DNA from: Rhodococcus sp. 4CII
Lineage (GTDB): Bacteria; Actinomycetota; Actinomycetes; Mycobacteriales; Mycobacteriaceae
Direction: 5' to 3'
Assembly: GCF_014256275.1 (NCBI RefSeq)
Contig: NZ_JACCFE010000001.1
Span: 97,749 to 161,748, forward strand
Length of the DNA: 64,000 nt
In this document: positions 9,115-17,430 of the stretch, in pieces
How positions within the stretch are numbered: the stretch's first letter is position 1
How the letters are laid out: each line of letters starts with the position of its first letter
The notes under the pieces: model-generated
The model's database searches: none
Seen by the model: the letters and a program-made list of their open reading frames with translations, nothing else
Told to the model about the DNA's origin: nothing
Made by a program: the position numbers and the translations under genes

Positions 9115-9813
9115 TCAGAGGGTCGACAGGATCTGCTCCATGGTGGTGATTTCCTGCTGTTGGGTGGTGATGATGTTCTGGGCCAGCTGGACCGCAGCAG
9201 GGTTCTGGCCGTCGTCGACCTCGGTCTGGGCCATGGTGATCGCACCCTGGTGGTGCTCGATCATCTGTGTGAGAAAGAGTTTGGCCGCATCGACACCCTG
9301 GGCGGCTTCGAGGGCAGCCATGTCGTCGGTCGACATCATCCCCTCCATGTCGCCGCCTTCCATGCCGGGCATGTCCATCCCGCTGGTGGCCGGCGGAACC
9401 ACCGGCGGCGCCTCGGGCATCACCATGCCGGTGCTCATCGGCATGCTCTCGGTCATGGTCATCCCGGACGGGGCGGGCTGACCCCATTCGGTGAGCCAGG
9501 AATTCATCTGCTCGATCTCCGGGCCCTGGGCGGCCTTGATCTGCTGCGCGAGATCGACCACCCGCGGATCGATGCCTTGTTTGGCCAGCAGCATGTCGCT
9601 CATCTCGATGGCCTGGCTGTGATGCGGAACCATGCCCTGGGCGAAGGCGACATCGGCGTCGTTGTGCTCACCGGCACCGTCCTGGGCGGCGCCCGCCGAG
9701 GTGGTGGCCATGGGGGTGCTGGTGGCGCTCTGGTCGGTGCCGGAATCACCGCACGCGGTCAAAGCCAGCACCAGGGCCGCCGATGCGGCGCCGACGGCGA
9801 GGGACTTGTTCAT
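9115..9813 (-). CDS. DUF305 lipoprotein, copper-binding candidate
   Basis: Exported lipoprotein of 232 residues. The signal peptide ends in lipobox LTAC, followed by a Ser/Thr-rich linker. DUF305 has two His-pair motifs, FAQGMVPHHSQAIEM and LTQMIEHHQGAI, forming a four-helix metal-binding fold, with a long Met-rich insert between them (MTMTESMPMS... and GMDMPGMEGGDMEGMM). DUF305 proteins are tied to copper tolerance (CopM in cyanobacteria); the extra methionines suggest Cu(I) binding outside the membrane. The ATG at 9813 has AGAGAGAAGG upstream; a TTG two codons earlier is possible. Confidence 0.88.
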   Translation of the reverse strand: MNKSLAVGAASAALVLALTACGDSGTDQSATSTPMATTSAGAAQDGAGEHNDADVAFAQGMVPHHSQAIEMSDMLLAKQGIDPRVVDLAQQIKAAQGPEIEQMNSWLTEWGQPAPSGMTMTESMPMSTGMVMPEAPPVVPPATSGMDMPGMEGGDMEGMMSTDDMAALEAAQGVDAAKLFLTQMIEHHQGAITMAQTEVDDGQNPAAVQLAQNIITTQQQEITTMEQILSTL

Positions 9814-9859
9814 CGACAACTACCTTCTCTCTACTTCGGGGACGCGATGGCAGGGGAGG

Positions 9860-10267
9860 TCAATCGAGTGCGGAATACAGCTCCCGGCAGGCGCTCTCGC
9901 ACCGCCGGCACGCTTCGGCGCACACCTTGCAGTGTTCGTGCATCGATGCATGCTCGGCGCAGTGGTCTCCGCACGACTTGCATGCTGTGACACACGTTTC
10001 GAGGACAGCGGCGGCGACATGTGCGTCGTAGCCGGTGTGGCGGGAGAGCACCCTGCCGGTGGTCTCGCAGATGTCGGCGCAGTCGAGGTCGGTGCGAATG
10101 CAGCTGGTCAGCTCCGCTACGGACGGCTCGGCCAGGCAGGCATCCGCGCAGGCGGTGCACGTCTGCGCGCACTCGATGCACGCCTCGATACAGGCCAGGA
10201 GTTTCGTCTTGTCGATCTGTCCCAGCTCCTTCGGATATGCCTCGAGCATCGCTTTGGCTGTGCTCAC
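9860..10267 (-). CDS. Cys-rich four-helix-bundle copper storage-like protein (DUF326)
   Basis: A 135-residue protein with about 18 cysteines arranged as CxxC/CxxxC repeats along predicted helices (ACIEACIECAQTCTACAD, CVTACKSCGDHCAEH, CKVCAEACRRCESAC). This is the pattern of Csp-type four-helix bundles that hold many Cu(I) ions; no Tat or Sec signal is visible, so the cytosolic Csp3-like form is likely. The GTG at 10267 has AAGGGAGAAG upstream. It is the first gene of a minus-strand unit with the DUF305 lipoprotein, CopZ and CopB, and is divergent from an ArsR repressor. Confidence 0.86.
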   Translation of the reverse strand: MSTAKAMLEAYPKELGQIDKTKLLACIEACIECAQTCTACADACLAEPSVAELTSCIRTDLDCADICETTGRVLSRHTGYDAHVAAAVLETCVTACKSCGDHCAEHASMHEHCKVCAEACRRCESACRELYSALD

Positions 10268-10340
10268 GACTTCTCCCTTTCGATGAAGGGGCGCGTCGGC
10301 GGCGGAAGCCGCCTGAATCACGTCGGCCCCGCCACCATAT

Positions 10341-10388
10341 ACCCGTAAACCCGTACGGGTAAACAGTAGATCTGAACCCCCAGGGGGT
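10341..10388. promoter_or_regulatory. Divergent promoter region with two dyads
   Basis: Between the copper-storage gene (-) and the ArsR gene (+) are two palindromes: ACCCGTACGGGT (10349-10360), preceded by a further half ACCCGT at 10341, and ACCCCCAGGGGGT (10376-10388), which lies just before the ArsR start. They are placed to act as operators for the ArsR protein or a CsoR-type repressor; which one is not known. Confidence 0.55.
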
Positions 10389-10392
10389 AACC

Positions 10393-10803
10393 ATGCGTCA
10401 GAATGGGTGCATGAGCCACGCGTCGATAGCCGAGGGGCACCCGGTCGACCCGGAACGGGTGGCGCACGCGCGCGAGCGGCTGCTCAGCCGCGACGACGCC
10501 GCCCGGTTGAGCAGCATTCTGAGCCTGCTCGCCGACCCCACCCGCACCCGGGTGATCTACGCACTCGATCTCGCCGAGGAACTGTGTGTCGGGGACATCG
10601 CCCTGACTCTCGACCTCGGCGAGGATGCCGTCGGCTATGCCCTGCGGATTCTGCGGACCGCCGGCATGGTCACCCGCCGCAAAGAGGGCCGCACCGTCTA
10701 TTACCGTCTCGCGGACGGCTTCCCGGAACCGCTGCGGGCGCATTGCCTGCGCCGTCTGATCGAGATCTCGGACGGCAGCGACGCCGCGGACGACGACGAC
10801 TGA
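10393..10803 (+). CDS. ArsR/SmtB-family metal-responsive repressor
   Basis: DNA-binding protein of 136 residues with a central winged helix: LADPTRTRVIYAL, then ELCVGDIA, recognition-helix region EDAVGYALRILRTAGMV and wing RKEGRTVYYRL. ELCVGDIA sits where ArsR/CadC proteins have ELCVCDL, so one of the two alpha-3 cysteines is lost. The C-terminal PLRAHCLRRL and an acidic tail (DAADDDD) may supply other ligands. AGGGGG lies six bases before the ATG; an ATG six codons in is an alternative. Divergent from the copper-storage / CopZ / CopB unit, which it probably represses; metal not certain. Confidence 0.87.
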   Translation: MRQNGCMSHASIAEGHPVDPERVAHARERLLSRDDAARLSSILSLLADPTRTRVIYALDLAEELCVGDIALTLDLGEDAVGYALRILRTAGMVTRRKEGRTVYYRLADGFPEPLRAHCLRRLIEISDGSDAADDDD

Positions 10804-10827
10804 CACCGGGCATGCCGGTGTCAATGC

Positions 10828-11163
10828 TCAGGAACGGACGAGGCGGGCGATCGCGTCGGTGGCCTCTTTGATCTTCGCCTCCGCCTCGGGACCGCCGGCG
10901 ACGGCGGCGTCGACCACGCAGTGGCTGATGTGGTCCTCGAGCAGCCCCATCGCGACGGCCTGCAAGGCCTTGGTCATCGCCGAGACCTGGGTGAGGATGT
11001 CGATGCAGTACTTGTCCTCCTCGACCATCCGCTGCAACCCCCGCGCCTGGCCCTCGATCCGCTTGAGCCGTTTGAGGTAGGCGTCCTTTTCGGTGATGTA
11101 GCCGTGCGCGGCGTGGTCGTGACCGTCGGTCTCGGTGGCCGCGGGGGTGGGAGTCGTGGCCAT
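10828..11163 (-). CDS. csoR: Copper-sensing repressor CsoR
   Basis: All-helical DUF156 repressor of 111 residues that releases DNA on binding Cu(I). Ligands Cys53, His78 and Cys82 keep exactly the spacing of M. tuberculosis CsoR (Cys36, His61, Cys65), so a copper role is well supported. Residues 1-25 form a His-containing extension (HDHAAHG). AGGAGG lies just before the ATG at 11163. It is downstream of copA on the same strand, separated by a hairpin and a small open frame. Likely targets are the copZ-copA operon and itself. Confidence 0.93.
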   Translation of the reverse strand: MATTPTPAATETDGHDHAAHGYITEKDAYLKRLKRIEGQARGLQRMVEEDKYCIDILTQVSAMTKALQAVAMGLLEDHISHCVVDAAVAGGPEAEAKIKEATDAIARLVRS

Positions 11164-11186
11164 GGTGTCCTCCTGGTATCCGACCG

Positions 11187-11354
11187 TCATGTCGAGCACC
11201 CCCGATTATGCCCGCCCGGGGTATCTCGGCTGGGATGCGGGCCGTCGAGGCGGCGGCCGGCCGCCGCCGCGGCACACAGCACCGCGCACTTCACCGCCGC
11301 CCGGGTCGCGGGATGCCGGGTGATCCGCACCAAAGTTGTTGTCACCGAGGACAT
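11187..11354 (-). CDS. Small hydrophobic protein between copA and csoR
   Basis: A 55-residue frame with a strong GGAAGGAGAGG site before its ATG. It has one Ala-rich hydrophobic segment holding two cysteines (AVKCAVLCAAAAAG) and a polar tail ending in GCST. No family recognised. The position between copA and csoR and the good ribosome site argue for a real gene, possibly a small membrane protein of the copper response. GC-rich chance coding cannot be excluded. Confidence 0.4.
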   Translation of the reverse strand: MSSVTTTLVRITRHPATRAAVKCAVLCAAAAAGRRLDGPHPSRDTPGGHNRGCST

Positions 11355-11386
11355 GGTCCTCTCCTTCCGGGACTGCATAGAGTGAA

Positions 11387-11435
11387 GGGATGTGGGGTGG
11401 GCGACCGCCTGCACGCGCCGCCCACCCCACATCCC
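11387..11435. terminator. Strong hairpin after copA
   Basis: Perfect 17-bp stem: GGGATGTGGGGTGGGCG (11387-11403) pairs with 11419-11435 around a 15-base loop. It lies 14 bases past the copA stop on the minus strand. There is no clear U-tract, so it may be a terminator or an mRNA-stabilising structure. Confidence 0.72.
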
Positions 11436-11448
11436 GGTTGTCGTCTAC

Positions 11449-13719
11449 CTATCCGGAGAGGGACCGGAACCGGCGCAGCCGCAGGCTGTTGCTGACCACG
11501 AACACCGAGGAGAACGCCATCGCCGCTCCGGCGAGCATCGGGTTGAGCAGCCCGGCGGCGGCCAGGGGCAGGGCGGCCACGTTGTAGGCGAAGGCCCAGA
11601 ACAGGTTGCCCTTGATCGTGCCCAGCGTCTTGCGGGCCAACCGGATCGCGTCCGCGGCGGCGCGCAGGTCACCGCGGACCAGCGTCAGATCACTCGCTTC
11701 GATCGCGACGTCGGTGCCGGTGCCCATCGCCAACCCGAGATCGGCTTGAGCCAGGGCGGCGGCGTCGTTGACGCCGTCGCCGACCATCGCGACGACCTTG
11801 CCCTGATCCTGGAGCCGCTTGACGACGTCCACCTTGTCCGCGGGGAGCACCTCGGCGATCACCTCGTCGATGCCGACCTGGTCGGCGATCGCCCGGGCGG
11901 CGGCCGCGTTGTCGCCGGTGAGCATGATCGGCGTCAGCCCCAGCTTCCGTAGCTGTGTGATCGCCTCGGCCGAGGTGGCCTTGACCGCGTCGGCGACGAC
12001 GAGCACGGCGCGGGCCCGCCCGTCCCAGCCGACCGCGACGGCGGTCTTGCCCTCGGATTCTGCCGCCGCCATGGCCGCTTCGAGACCGGCGGGCAGGTGT
12101 TGCGCCCAGTCGGCGAGCAACCGGGCGCGTCCGACGACCACGGCGTGGTCGTCGACCATGCCCTGCACCCCGAGGCCTTCAATGTTGGCGAACTGCTCCA
12201 CCTTCGGCAGGGCGCCGACCTTGTCCCGGGCGCCCTTGGCGATGGCCTGGGCAATGGGGTGCTCGGAGGAATCCTCGAGCGCCCCGGCCAGGCGCAGCAC
12301 CTGCCCGGTGTCTTCGCCATCGGCGGTGACCACGTCGAGCAGGGTCATCTTGCCGGTGGTGACGGTGCCGGTCTTGTCGAGCACCACGGTGTCGACGCGG
12401 CGGGTCGATTCGAGGACCTCGGGACCCTTGATCAAGATGCCGAGCTGGGCGCCGCGGCCGGTGCCGACCATCAACGCGGTCGGGGTGGCCAGGCCGAGGG
12501 CGCAGGGGCAGGCGATGATCAGCACCGCAACGGCGGCGGTGAACGCGGCCGCGATGCCGCCGCCGGTGCCGATCCAGAAGCCGAGGGTCGCCACGGCCAG
12601 GGCGATCACGATGGGGACGAAGACGCCGGAGATCTTGTCGGCCAACCGTTGGGCCTGAGCCTTCCCGGTCTGCGCGTCTTCGACGAGTTTCGCCATCTGC
12701 GCGAGCTGGGTGTCCGACCCGATCCGGGTGGCGCGGACCACGATTCGTCCGCCGACGTTGACGGTGGCGCCGACGACCTGGTCGTCGGGTCCGACCTCGA
12801 CGGGCACGGATTCGCCGGTCAGCATCGACGCATCGACCGCGGAGGAGCCTTCGGTGACCACACCGTCGGTGGCGATCTTCTCTCCGGGGCGGACCACGAA
12901 CTCGTCACCGACGGCCAGTTGATCGGTGGGGATGCGCTGCTCGACACCATCTCGCAGGACCGACACCTCCTTGGCGCCGAGCTCGAGCAGGGCGCGCAGG
13001 GCGGCCCCGGCGCGCCGCTTGGAGCGGGCCTCGAAGAAGCGGCCGGCGAGGATGAAGGTGGTCACTCCCGCGGCGGCCTCGAGGTAGATGTTGCCGGCGC
13101 CGTCGCTGCGGGAGATGGTCAGCTCGAACGGGTGCGTCATGCCGGTCATTCCGGCGGTGCCCCAGAACAGGGCGTACAGCGACCAGCCGAGGGCGGCGAG
13201 GGTGCCCATGGAGATGAGGGTGTCCATGGTCGAGGTGCCGTGCCGCAGGTTGGTGAAGGCGGCCTTGTGGAACGGCCACGCCCCCCACACCACCACCGGT
13301 GCGGCGAGGGTGAGCGAGAGCCACTGCCAGTTGGGGAACTGCAGGGCCGGAATCATGGCCATCGCGATCACCGGCACACTGAGCACCAGCGACACGAGCA
13401 GGCGTTGACGCAGCGAGGCGGTGGGGTCATTCTCGGAGTGCCCGGCCGCCGCCGCGTCGGTGTCGGTGGACGAGGAGGCGGGCGCCGGGACCTTGGCGGT
13501 GTAGCCGGCCTGCTCGACGGTGGCCACGAGATCCTCGGTCGACACATCACCGACGTAGTTCACCCGCGCCTTTTCGGTGGCGTAGTTCACCGTGGCGGTG
13601 ACGCCGTCGAGTTTGTTGAGTTTCTTCTCGATCCGGTTGGCGCAGGATGCGCAGGTCATGCCACCAATTTCGAGTTCGACCTGGCCGTCGGCGGTCGGGT
13701 GTTGCGTGACGGGATTCAT
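11449..13719 (-). CDS. copA: Cu(I)-exporting P1B-1 ATPase, CopA/CtpV type
   Basis: Membrane pump of 756 residues that exports Cu(I). An N-terminal HMA domain with GMTCASC (Cys23, Cys26) and a polar linker come before the first helices. Then TGES, membrane motif CPC in IIACPCALGLATP, DKTGT, SEHP and GDGVND follow in order. The last helices have YN and MAFSSVFVVSNS motifs, so the full P1B-1 ligand set is present. It is the third gene of copZ / secreted protein / copA. Unlike copB at 6627-8812 it is intact, and is probably the main copper exporter here. Confidence 0.95.
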   Translation of the reverse strand: MNPVTQHPTADGQVELEIGGMTCASCANRIEKKLNKLDGVTATVNYATEKARVNYVGDVSTEDLVATVEQAGYTAKVPAPASSSTDTDAAAAGHSENDPTASLRQRLLVSLVLSVPVIAMAMIPALQFPNWQWLSLTLAAPVVVWGAWPFHKAAFTNLRHGTSTMDTLISMGTLAALGWSLYALFWGTAGMTGMTHPFELTISRSDGAGNIYLEAAAGVTTFILAGRFFEARSKRRAGAALRALLELGAKEVSVLRDGVEQRIPTDQLAVGDEFVVRPGEKIATDGVVTEGSSAVDASMLTGESVPVEVGPDDQVVGATVNVGGRIVVRATRIGSDTQLAQMAKLVEDAQTGKAQAQRLADKISGVFVPIVIALAVATLGFWIGTGGGIAAAFTAAVAVLIIACPCALGLATPTALMVGTGRGAQLGILIKGPEVLESTRRVDTVVLDKTGTVTTGKMTLLDVVTADGEDTGQVLRLAGALEDSSEHPIAQAIAKGARDKVGALPKVEQFANIEGLGVQGMVDDHAVVVGRARLLADWAQHLPAGLEAAMAAAESEGKTAVAVGWDGRARAVLVVADAVKATSAEAITQLRKLGLTPIMLTGDNAAAARAIADQVGIDEVIAEVLPADKVDVVKRLQDQGKVVAMVGDGVNDAAALAQADLGLAMGTGTDVAIEASDLTLVRGDLRAAADAIRLARKTLGTIKGNLFWAFAYNVAALPLAAAGLLNPMLAGAAMAFSSVFVVSNSLRLRRFRSLSG

Positions 13720-13745
13720 CGTGTCCTCCTCTCCGGTTCTCGCGG

Positions 13746-14693
13746 TCAGTGTCCGTGCCCGGCCGGCATCGGCTCCGGGGCGGCGGGCGCCGCGGCGCCG
13801 GGGACGCTCCCGGCAGTCAGGGTGAATTCGGCGGTCCGCACCACTCCATCGTGCTGGAAATCCAGGAACAGGCGGTAGTCCCCGGCACTGGGGGTGGTGA
13901 CAAAAAAGTCGATGCCCGGACCCGGCGTGGTGACCCCGTCACCGGGATGGCCGTCCGGGTGCACATGCAGGTACCCCAGGTCGGCGGCCCGCAACGCCAC
14001 CAGGTGCCCGTACGCCCCCAGATAGGGCTGCAGATCCGTGACGGGCTGCCCGCCGCGGCTCACCGCCAGGGTGACCTTCGACGCCTGACCGGGGGTGAGG
14101 GCGCCGTCGAGGGTGACGGTATACCCGTCGACCACGGCCGTGGCGGCCACCGGAGGCAGGGGCAGCGGATCGTAGGATCCGGCGACCTGCAGATCGGCAC
14201 CCAGGGTCAGGCCGTCACCACCGTCGGGGGTGAAGTCGGCGAACACTCGGTACGCCCCGGCGCGGGTCAGATCGAGTGGCACGCTCCAGGTTCCGGCGGC
14301 GTCGAGTGTGGGGTGTACGTGCTGGAATCCGGCCATGTCGCGCCGCACCGCGATCAGGTGCAGTTGCTTCTCGTGACTGTCGACGTACCGGGTGACGGGC
14401 ACGCCGTCGGCACCCAGGATGCGGAACCGCAGCGGCACGTCGGCGCCGGCCGCAACCTGCGCTGTGTCCAGTGCCAGGGTGTATCCGCTGTCGGTGACCA
14501 TCAGTCCTCCAGGTGTCTGATCGGCGACCGGTGCGCCCGCGGTGGAATCGGGTCCGGCGTCGTGAGTCGAGGTGTCGTGGGTGTCGGCTGGTGCGGCGTC
14601 CTCGGGGCCGAGGGCGGCCCCGGCCCCGAGGGCGAGGGCGAAGACCGCGGCCAGGCCGACGGTGAATCCGGCGAACTTCGATGATGCGTTCAT
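13746..14693 (-). CDS. Exported His/Met-ended protein of the copper operon
   Basis: Predicted exported protein of 315 residues with an N-terminal hydrophobic segment (about 8-28) and then an Asp/Thr/His-rich linker. The rest looks like two beta-rich halves, each with a QHVHP or YLHVHP motif and a paired strand (YRVFADFTPDGG; YRLFLDFQHDG). The C-terminus ends MPAGHGH. Relatives occur next to copZ/copA in actinobacteria; an extracytoplasmic copper-binding role is inferred from the His motifs and location. No catalytic site recognised. Confidence 0.72.
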   Translation of the reverse strand: MNASSKFAGFTVGLAAVFALALGAGAALGPEDAAPADTHDTSTHDAGPDSTAGAPVADQTPGGLMVTDSGYTLALDTAQVAAGADVPLRFRILGADGVPVTRYVDSHEKQLHLIAVRRDMAGFQHVHPTLDAAGTWSVPLDLTRAGAYRVFADFTPDGGDGLTLGADLQVAGSYDPLPLPPVAATAVVDGYTVTLDGALTPGQASKVTLAVSRGGQPVTDLQPYLGAYGHLVALRAADLGYLHVHPDGHPGDGVTTPGPGIDFFVTTPSAGDYRLFLDFQHDGVVRTAEFTLTAGSVPGAAAPAAPEPMPAGHGH

Positions 14694-14729
14694 CGGGGGA
14701 ATCTCCTGTCCGGGTCTTGTGTAGGCCGG

Positions 14730-14936
14730 TCAGCCGGCGAGCTGGTATCCGGCCTCGTCGACGGCCTGGGCGATCGCGGACTGCTCGATCGGGGCGGCGG
14801 AGTCGATGTCGACCCGCCCGCTCGCGAGATCGACGTCCACGGCGGTGACACCGGGGATGCTGCCGATCTCTTCGCGGACCGAGGAGACGCAGTGGCCGCA
14901 GGTCATTCCGGTGACGGTGACGGTGGTGGTGCTCAT
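14730..14936 (-). CDS. copZ: Copper chaperone CopZ-like (HMA domain)
   Basis: Single HMA domain of 68 residues with metal motif GMTCGHC (10-16) and the usual QAVDEAGYQL end. It is the first gene of the minus-strand unit that continues with the exported protein and copA, so it probably delivers Cu(I) to CopA. Sequences resembling CsoR operators lie upstream. Confidence 0.93.
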   Translation of the reverse strand: MSTTTVTVTGMTCGHCVSSVREEIGSIPGVTAVDVDLASGRVDIDSAAPIEQSAIAQAVDEAGYQLAG

Positions 14937-15001
14937 CGGTGTCCTTCTTTCGTCGGCTTGGGATTCGATCGCGCTCGTCGCGACCTATCTACAGATTTAC
15001 C

Positions 15002-15018
15002 ATACCCCCCTACCGTAT
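15002..15018. promoter_or_regulatory. CsoR-type box 1
   Basis: ATACCCCCCTACCGTAT: C-run flanked by an ATAC/GTAT dyad, upstream of copZ on the minus strand. It shares its first 12 bases with the box at 15203-15219. Confidence 0.6.
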
Positions 15019-15056
15019 GCAATGCCAGGGGTTGCCGTACCCGCTCCCTTTGCTGC

Positions 15057-15073
15057 ATACCCCCCGATGGTGT
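15057..15073. promoter_or_regulatory. CsoR-type box 2
   Basis: ATACCCCCCGATGGTGT, differing from the box at 15203 in two positions; 55 bases from box 1 start to start. Confidence 0.5.
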
Positions 15074-15202
15074 GCCTTGGACCCCTGATGAAAATCAGAA
15101 GGGGCCCGAACGGCCATCCGCCAGGCGTCTTGCCGTGGCGCGGCCGGGCTTGCGGCCGAAACAGTTTCGGCGTCACCGGGGCTGCCTCTTGCGTCCTCTA
15201 CT

Positions 15203-15219
15203 ATACCCCCCTATGGTAT
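15203..15219. promoter_or_regulatory. CsoR-type box 3
   Basis: ATACCCCCCTATGGTAT, the most symmetrical of the three (ATACC-N7-GGTAT), about 200 bases before the MFS gene. Confidence 0.6.
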
Positions 15220-15423
15220 CGAATTATCCGCAGAGAGTTCGAGCAGTCTCCAGGAGGGTAACGATGCGCACAGAGGGCGGGTATCAACCCGAAAGATCCA
15301 GCGGCGCTGTGATGCCTGCAGTGATCCAAGGGATGAGGCCTCGATGTTGTGGGTAGGCGCGCCACTGCACTCCGTTTGGCCCACATCCCGATAGATACCC
15401 CATACCCGTAAGGACGGATCGTC

Positions 15424-16851
15424 ATGTCCACTCAGGCATCATCCACACGCAAGTGGTGGGCGCTGGCGCTGATCGCCGCCGCCCAGTTCATGGTCATCAT
15501 GGACACCTCCATCATCGGCATTGCGCTACCGAAAATGCAGACCGACCTCGGCTTCTCCCAGGAGAACCTGACCTGGGTGTTCAACGCCTACGTCATCGCC
15601 TTCGGTGGACTACTCCTGCTCGGCGGTCGCCTGTCCGACCTGTGGGGCGCCCGACGCATCTTCGCCACCGGCTGGTTGGTTCTGCTCGTCGGATCGATCA
15701 CCGCCGGCGCCGCCGGCAACGTCGGCACCGAGCTGGCCGGACGCGCCGTTCAAGGCGCCGGCGCCGCACTGATCGCACCCTCCGCGCTGACTCTGCTGAT
15801 GATGCTGTTCGGTTCCACCCAGCAGGAATTGACCAAAGCCCTCGCCGTCTACGGCGCCGCCGCGCCCGCGGGCGGCACCGCCGGTGTGTTCCTCGGCGGG
15901 GTGATCACCGAATACCTCAGCTGGCCGTGGGTGTTCTACATCAACATCCCCATCGCGATCATCGCCCTCGCCGCGACACCGCTGCTGATGCCCAACGCCC
16001 CCGCCCGATCCGGTTCGATCGACATCCTCGGCGCACTGACCGTCACCGCCGGCCTGGCGCTTGCCGTCTACTCCATCGTCCGCGCCCCCGAGGTCGGCTG
16101 GGATTCCGGTCAAACCTGGGGATACCTCGCCGTTTCCGCGGTGCTGCTGGGCGCATTCGTGCTGATCCAGTCCCGGCGCCGCGAACCCCTGATGCGGCCC
16201 GGGATCTTCACCGCCCCCAACCTCGCCGCAGCGAACGTCGCCCAGTTGCTGCTCGGGGCGGCGTGGATCCCGATGTGGTTCTTCCTGAACCTGTACCTGC
16301 AGCAGGTCCTGGGGTACAGCGCATTCCCCGCCGGCGCAGCACTACTGCCGATGACCACACTGATCATGCTCGGCATGATCGTCATCGCGCCGCGGGCGAT
16401 GCAGAGGTTCGGCGCGAAACCGATGATCGTGACCGGTCTGATCGTGCTCGCGGCAGGGCTCGGATGGATGGCCTTGGTCCGGCCCACCGGCAATTTCTGG
16501 GTCGACGTGCTGCCGGCTTCCCTGGTCGCCGCAGCAGGTATGTCGCTCGCCTTCATTCCCTCCTTGGGCACGGCGATCTCCGCCGCCCGACCCGAAGAGG
16601 GCGGATTGGCGTCGGGCATCGTCAACGTCAGCTACCAGGTCGGCTCCGCCCTCGGTCTGGCAGCCATGACCGCAGTCGCCGCGTCGTTCGGGGCAAACCA
16701 GATCGGCGACCTCCCCGAGCTGACGAACGGATTCTCCGCCGCCTTCCTCGGCGCCGCCGTCATCGCCCTGGCCGGTGCTGGGGTCACCGCCGTGTCGATG
16801 CGCACGGCCCAGCCGGACGCGGCGGTGGAACCAGTCCTCGAGCAGCACTGA
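15424..16851 (+). CDS. MFS multidrug exporter, DHA2 (14-helix) type
   Basis: Inner-membrane proton-driven exporter of 475 residues. The start FMVIMDTSIIGIALPKMQ carries motif D1 of the 14-helix drug:H+ antiporters, followed by WVFNAYVIAFGGLLLLGGRLSDLWGARR-like motif A (only its key part is quoted: GGRLSDLWGARR) and a motif C-like AAPAGGTAGVFLGG. Divergent from copZ across a region with CsoR-like boxes, so it may be metal-responsive, but the family mainly exports organic drugs. Confidence 0.9.
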   Translation: MSTQASSTRKWWALALIAAAQFMVIMDTSIIGIALPKMQTDLGFSQENLTWVFNAYVIAFGGLLLLGGRLSDLWGARRIFATGWLVLLVGSITAGAAGNVGTELAGRAVQGAGAALIAPSALTLLMMLFGSTQQELTKALAVYGAAAPAGGTAGVFLGGVITEYLSWPWVFYINIPIAIIALAATPLLMPNAPARSGSIDILGALTVTAGLALAVYSIVRAPEVGWDSGQTWGYLAVSAVLLGAFVLIQSRRREPLMRPGIFTAPNLAAANVAQLLLGAAWIPMWFFLNLYLQQVLGYSAFPAGAALLPMTTLIMLGMIVIAPRAMQRFGAKPMIVTGLIVLAAGLGWMALVRPTGNFWVDVLPASLVAAAGMSLAFIPSLGTAISAARPEEGGLASGIVNVSYQVGSALGLAAMTAVAASFGANQIGDLPELTNGFSAAFLGAAVIALAGAGVTAVSMRTAQPDAAVEPVLEQH

Positions 16852-17430
16852 CACAGCACAACACCGTGGGTGGGAGTCGGCAGGCCCGGCTCCCACCACA
16901 CGCCGGTTCCAGTCCTCGTGCACTCGTCGCCGGAGCGAGAAGTGTCTGCGATGTGACGCGGCGATGTGCGCCGGTGTCGTGGTGACCGGATCGCCGCGCC
17001 GGGCCCTCGCCCGTCCGAAGGTCCCGCTGGACGAGACAGAGTTTTGTGGGGTCCGTCACATTCTCCGAGTCGGCGGCGTGTCCGATTGCGGCGGGCCGCG
17101 AGGCAGTCGGCGCCGTGCCGTGGGATGTCGTCGCGCCGACCCCTGCACATACTCACCGACCCAGTAAATGTCGAGGTCACCGCCGGTTTCCTCGGCCTTG
17201 CGCGGTGTCGATCGACGGGGCGTCCGGGGCGGTGATCCCGGTGTCTCTATCTGCCCGCAGACTGGGGTCTAGGTCCCTGACGTGGGCGTATTCGATCAAG
17301 ATCATATTTAGATATCGATTGGGTCACGATGGCACGGTCGATACCGTTTTGTTACTTTCCTTCTCGACGGGGGTCCGAGGCCGCGAATCTCACGAGCGCG
17401 GGCTAGCCAACACAGACGAGGTAAGACACT
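16852..17430. other. Intergenic stretch with terminator, otherwise nothing recognised
   Basis: A hairpin follows the MFS gene (listed separately). The remaining roughly 530 bases before the M23 gene have no coding match. This is where actinobacterial cell-wall hydrolase genes can carry a ydaO riboswitch, but I could not fit its conserved core. Confidence 0.55.
16869..16897 (+). terminator. Hairpin after MFS gene
   Basis: GGTGGGAGTCGG (16869-16880) pairs with CCGGCTCCCACC (16886-16897) with one G-T pair and a 5-base loop, 17 bases after the MFS stop. No clear T-run. Confidence 0.6.

Larger units (their letters stand above)
14937..15423. other. Divergent regulatory region copZ / MFS
   Basis: This 487-base gap has no convincing gene. 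It contains three 17-base boxes of one type (listed separately) and further C-rich half-sites (GATACCCCATACCC just before the MFS start), consistent with control of both flanking units by a CsoR-family protein. Confidence 0.65.

Noticed and set aside
17171..17430. Possible ydaO (c-di-AMP) riboswitch before the M23 peptidase
   Set aside because: Such elements precede actinobacterial cell-wall hydrolase genes, but I could not fit the conserved core or pairing here.
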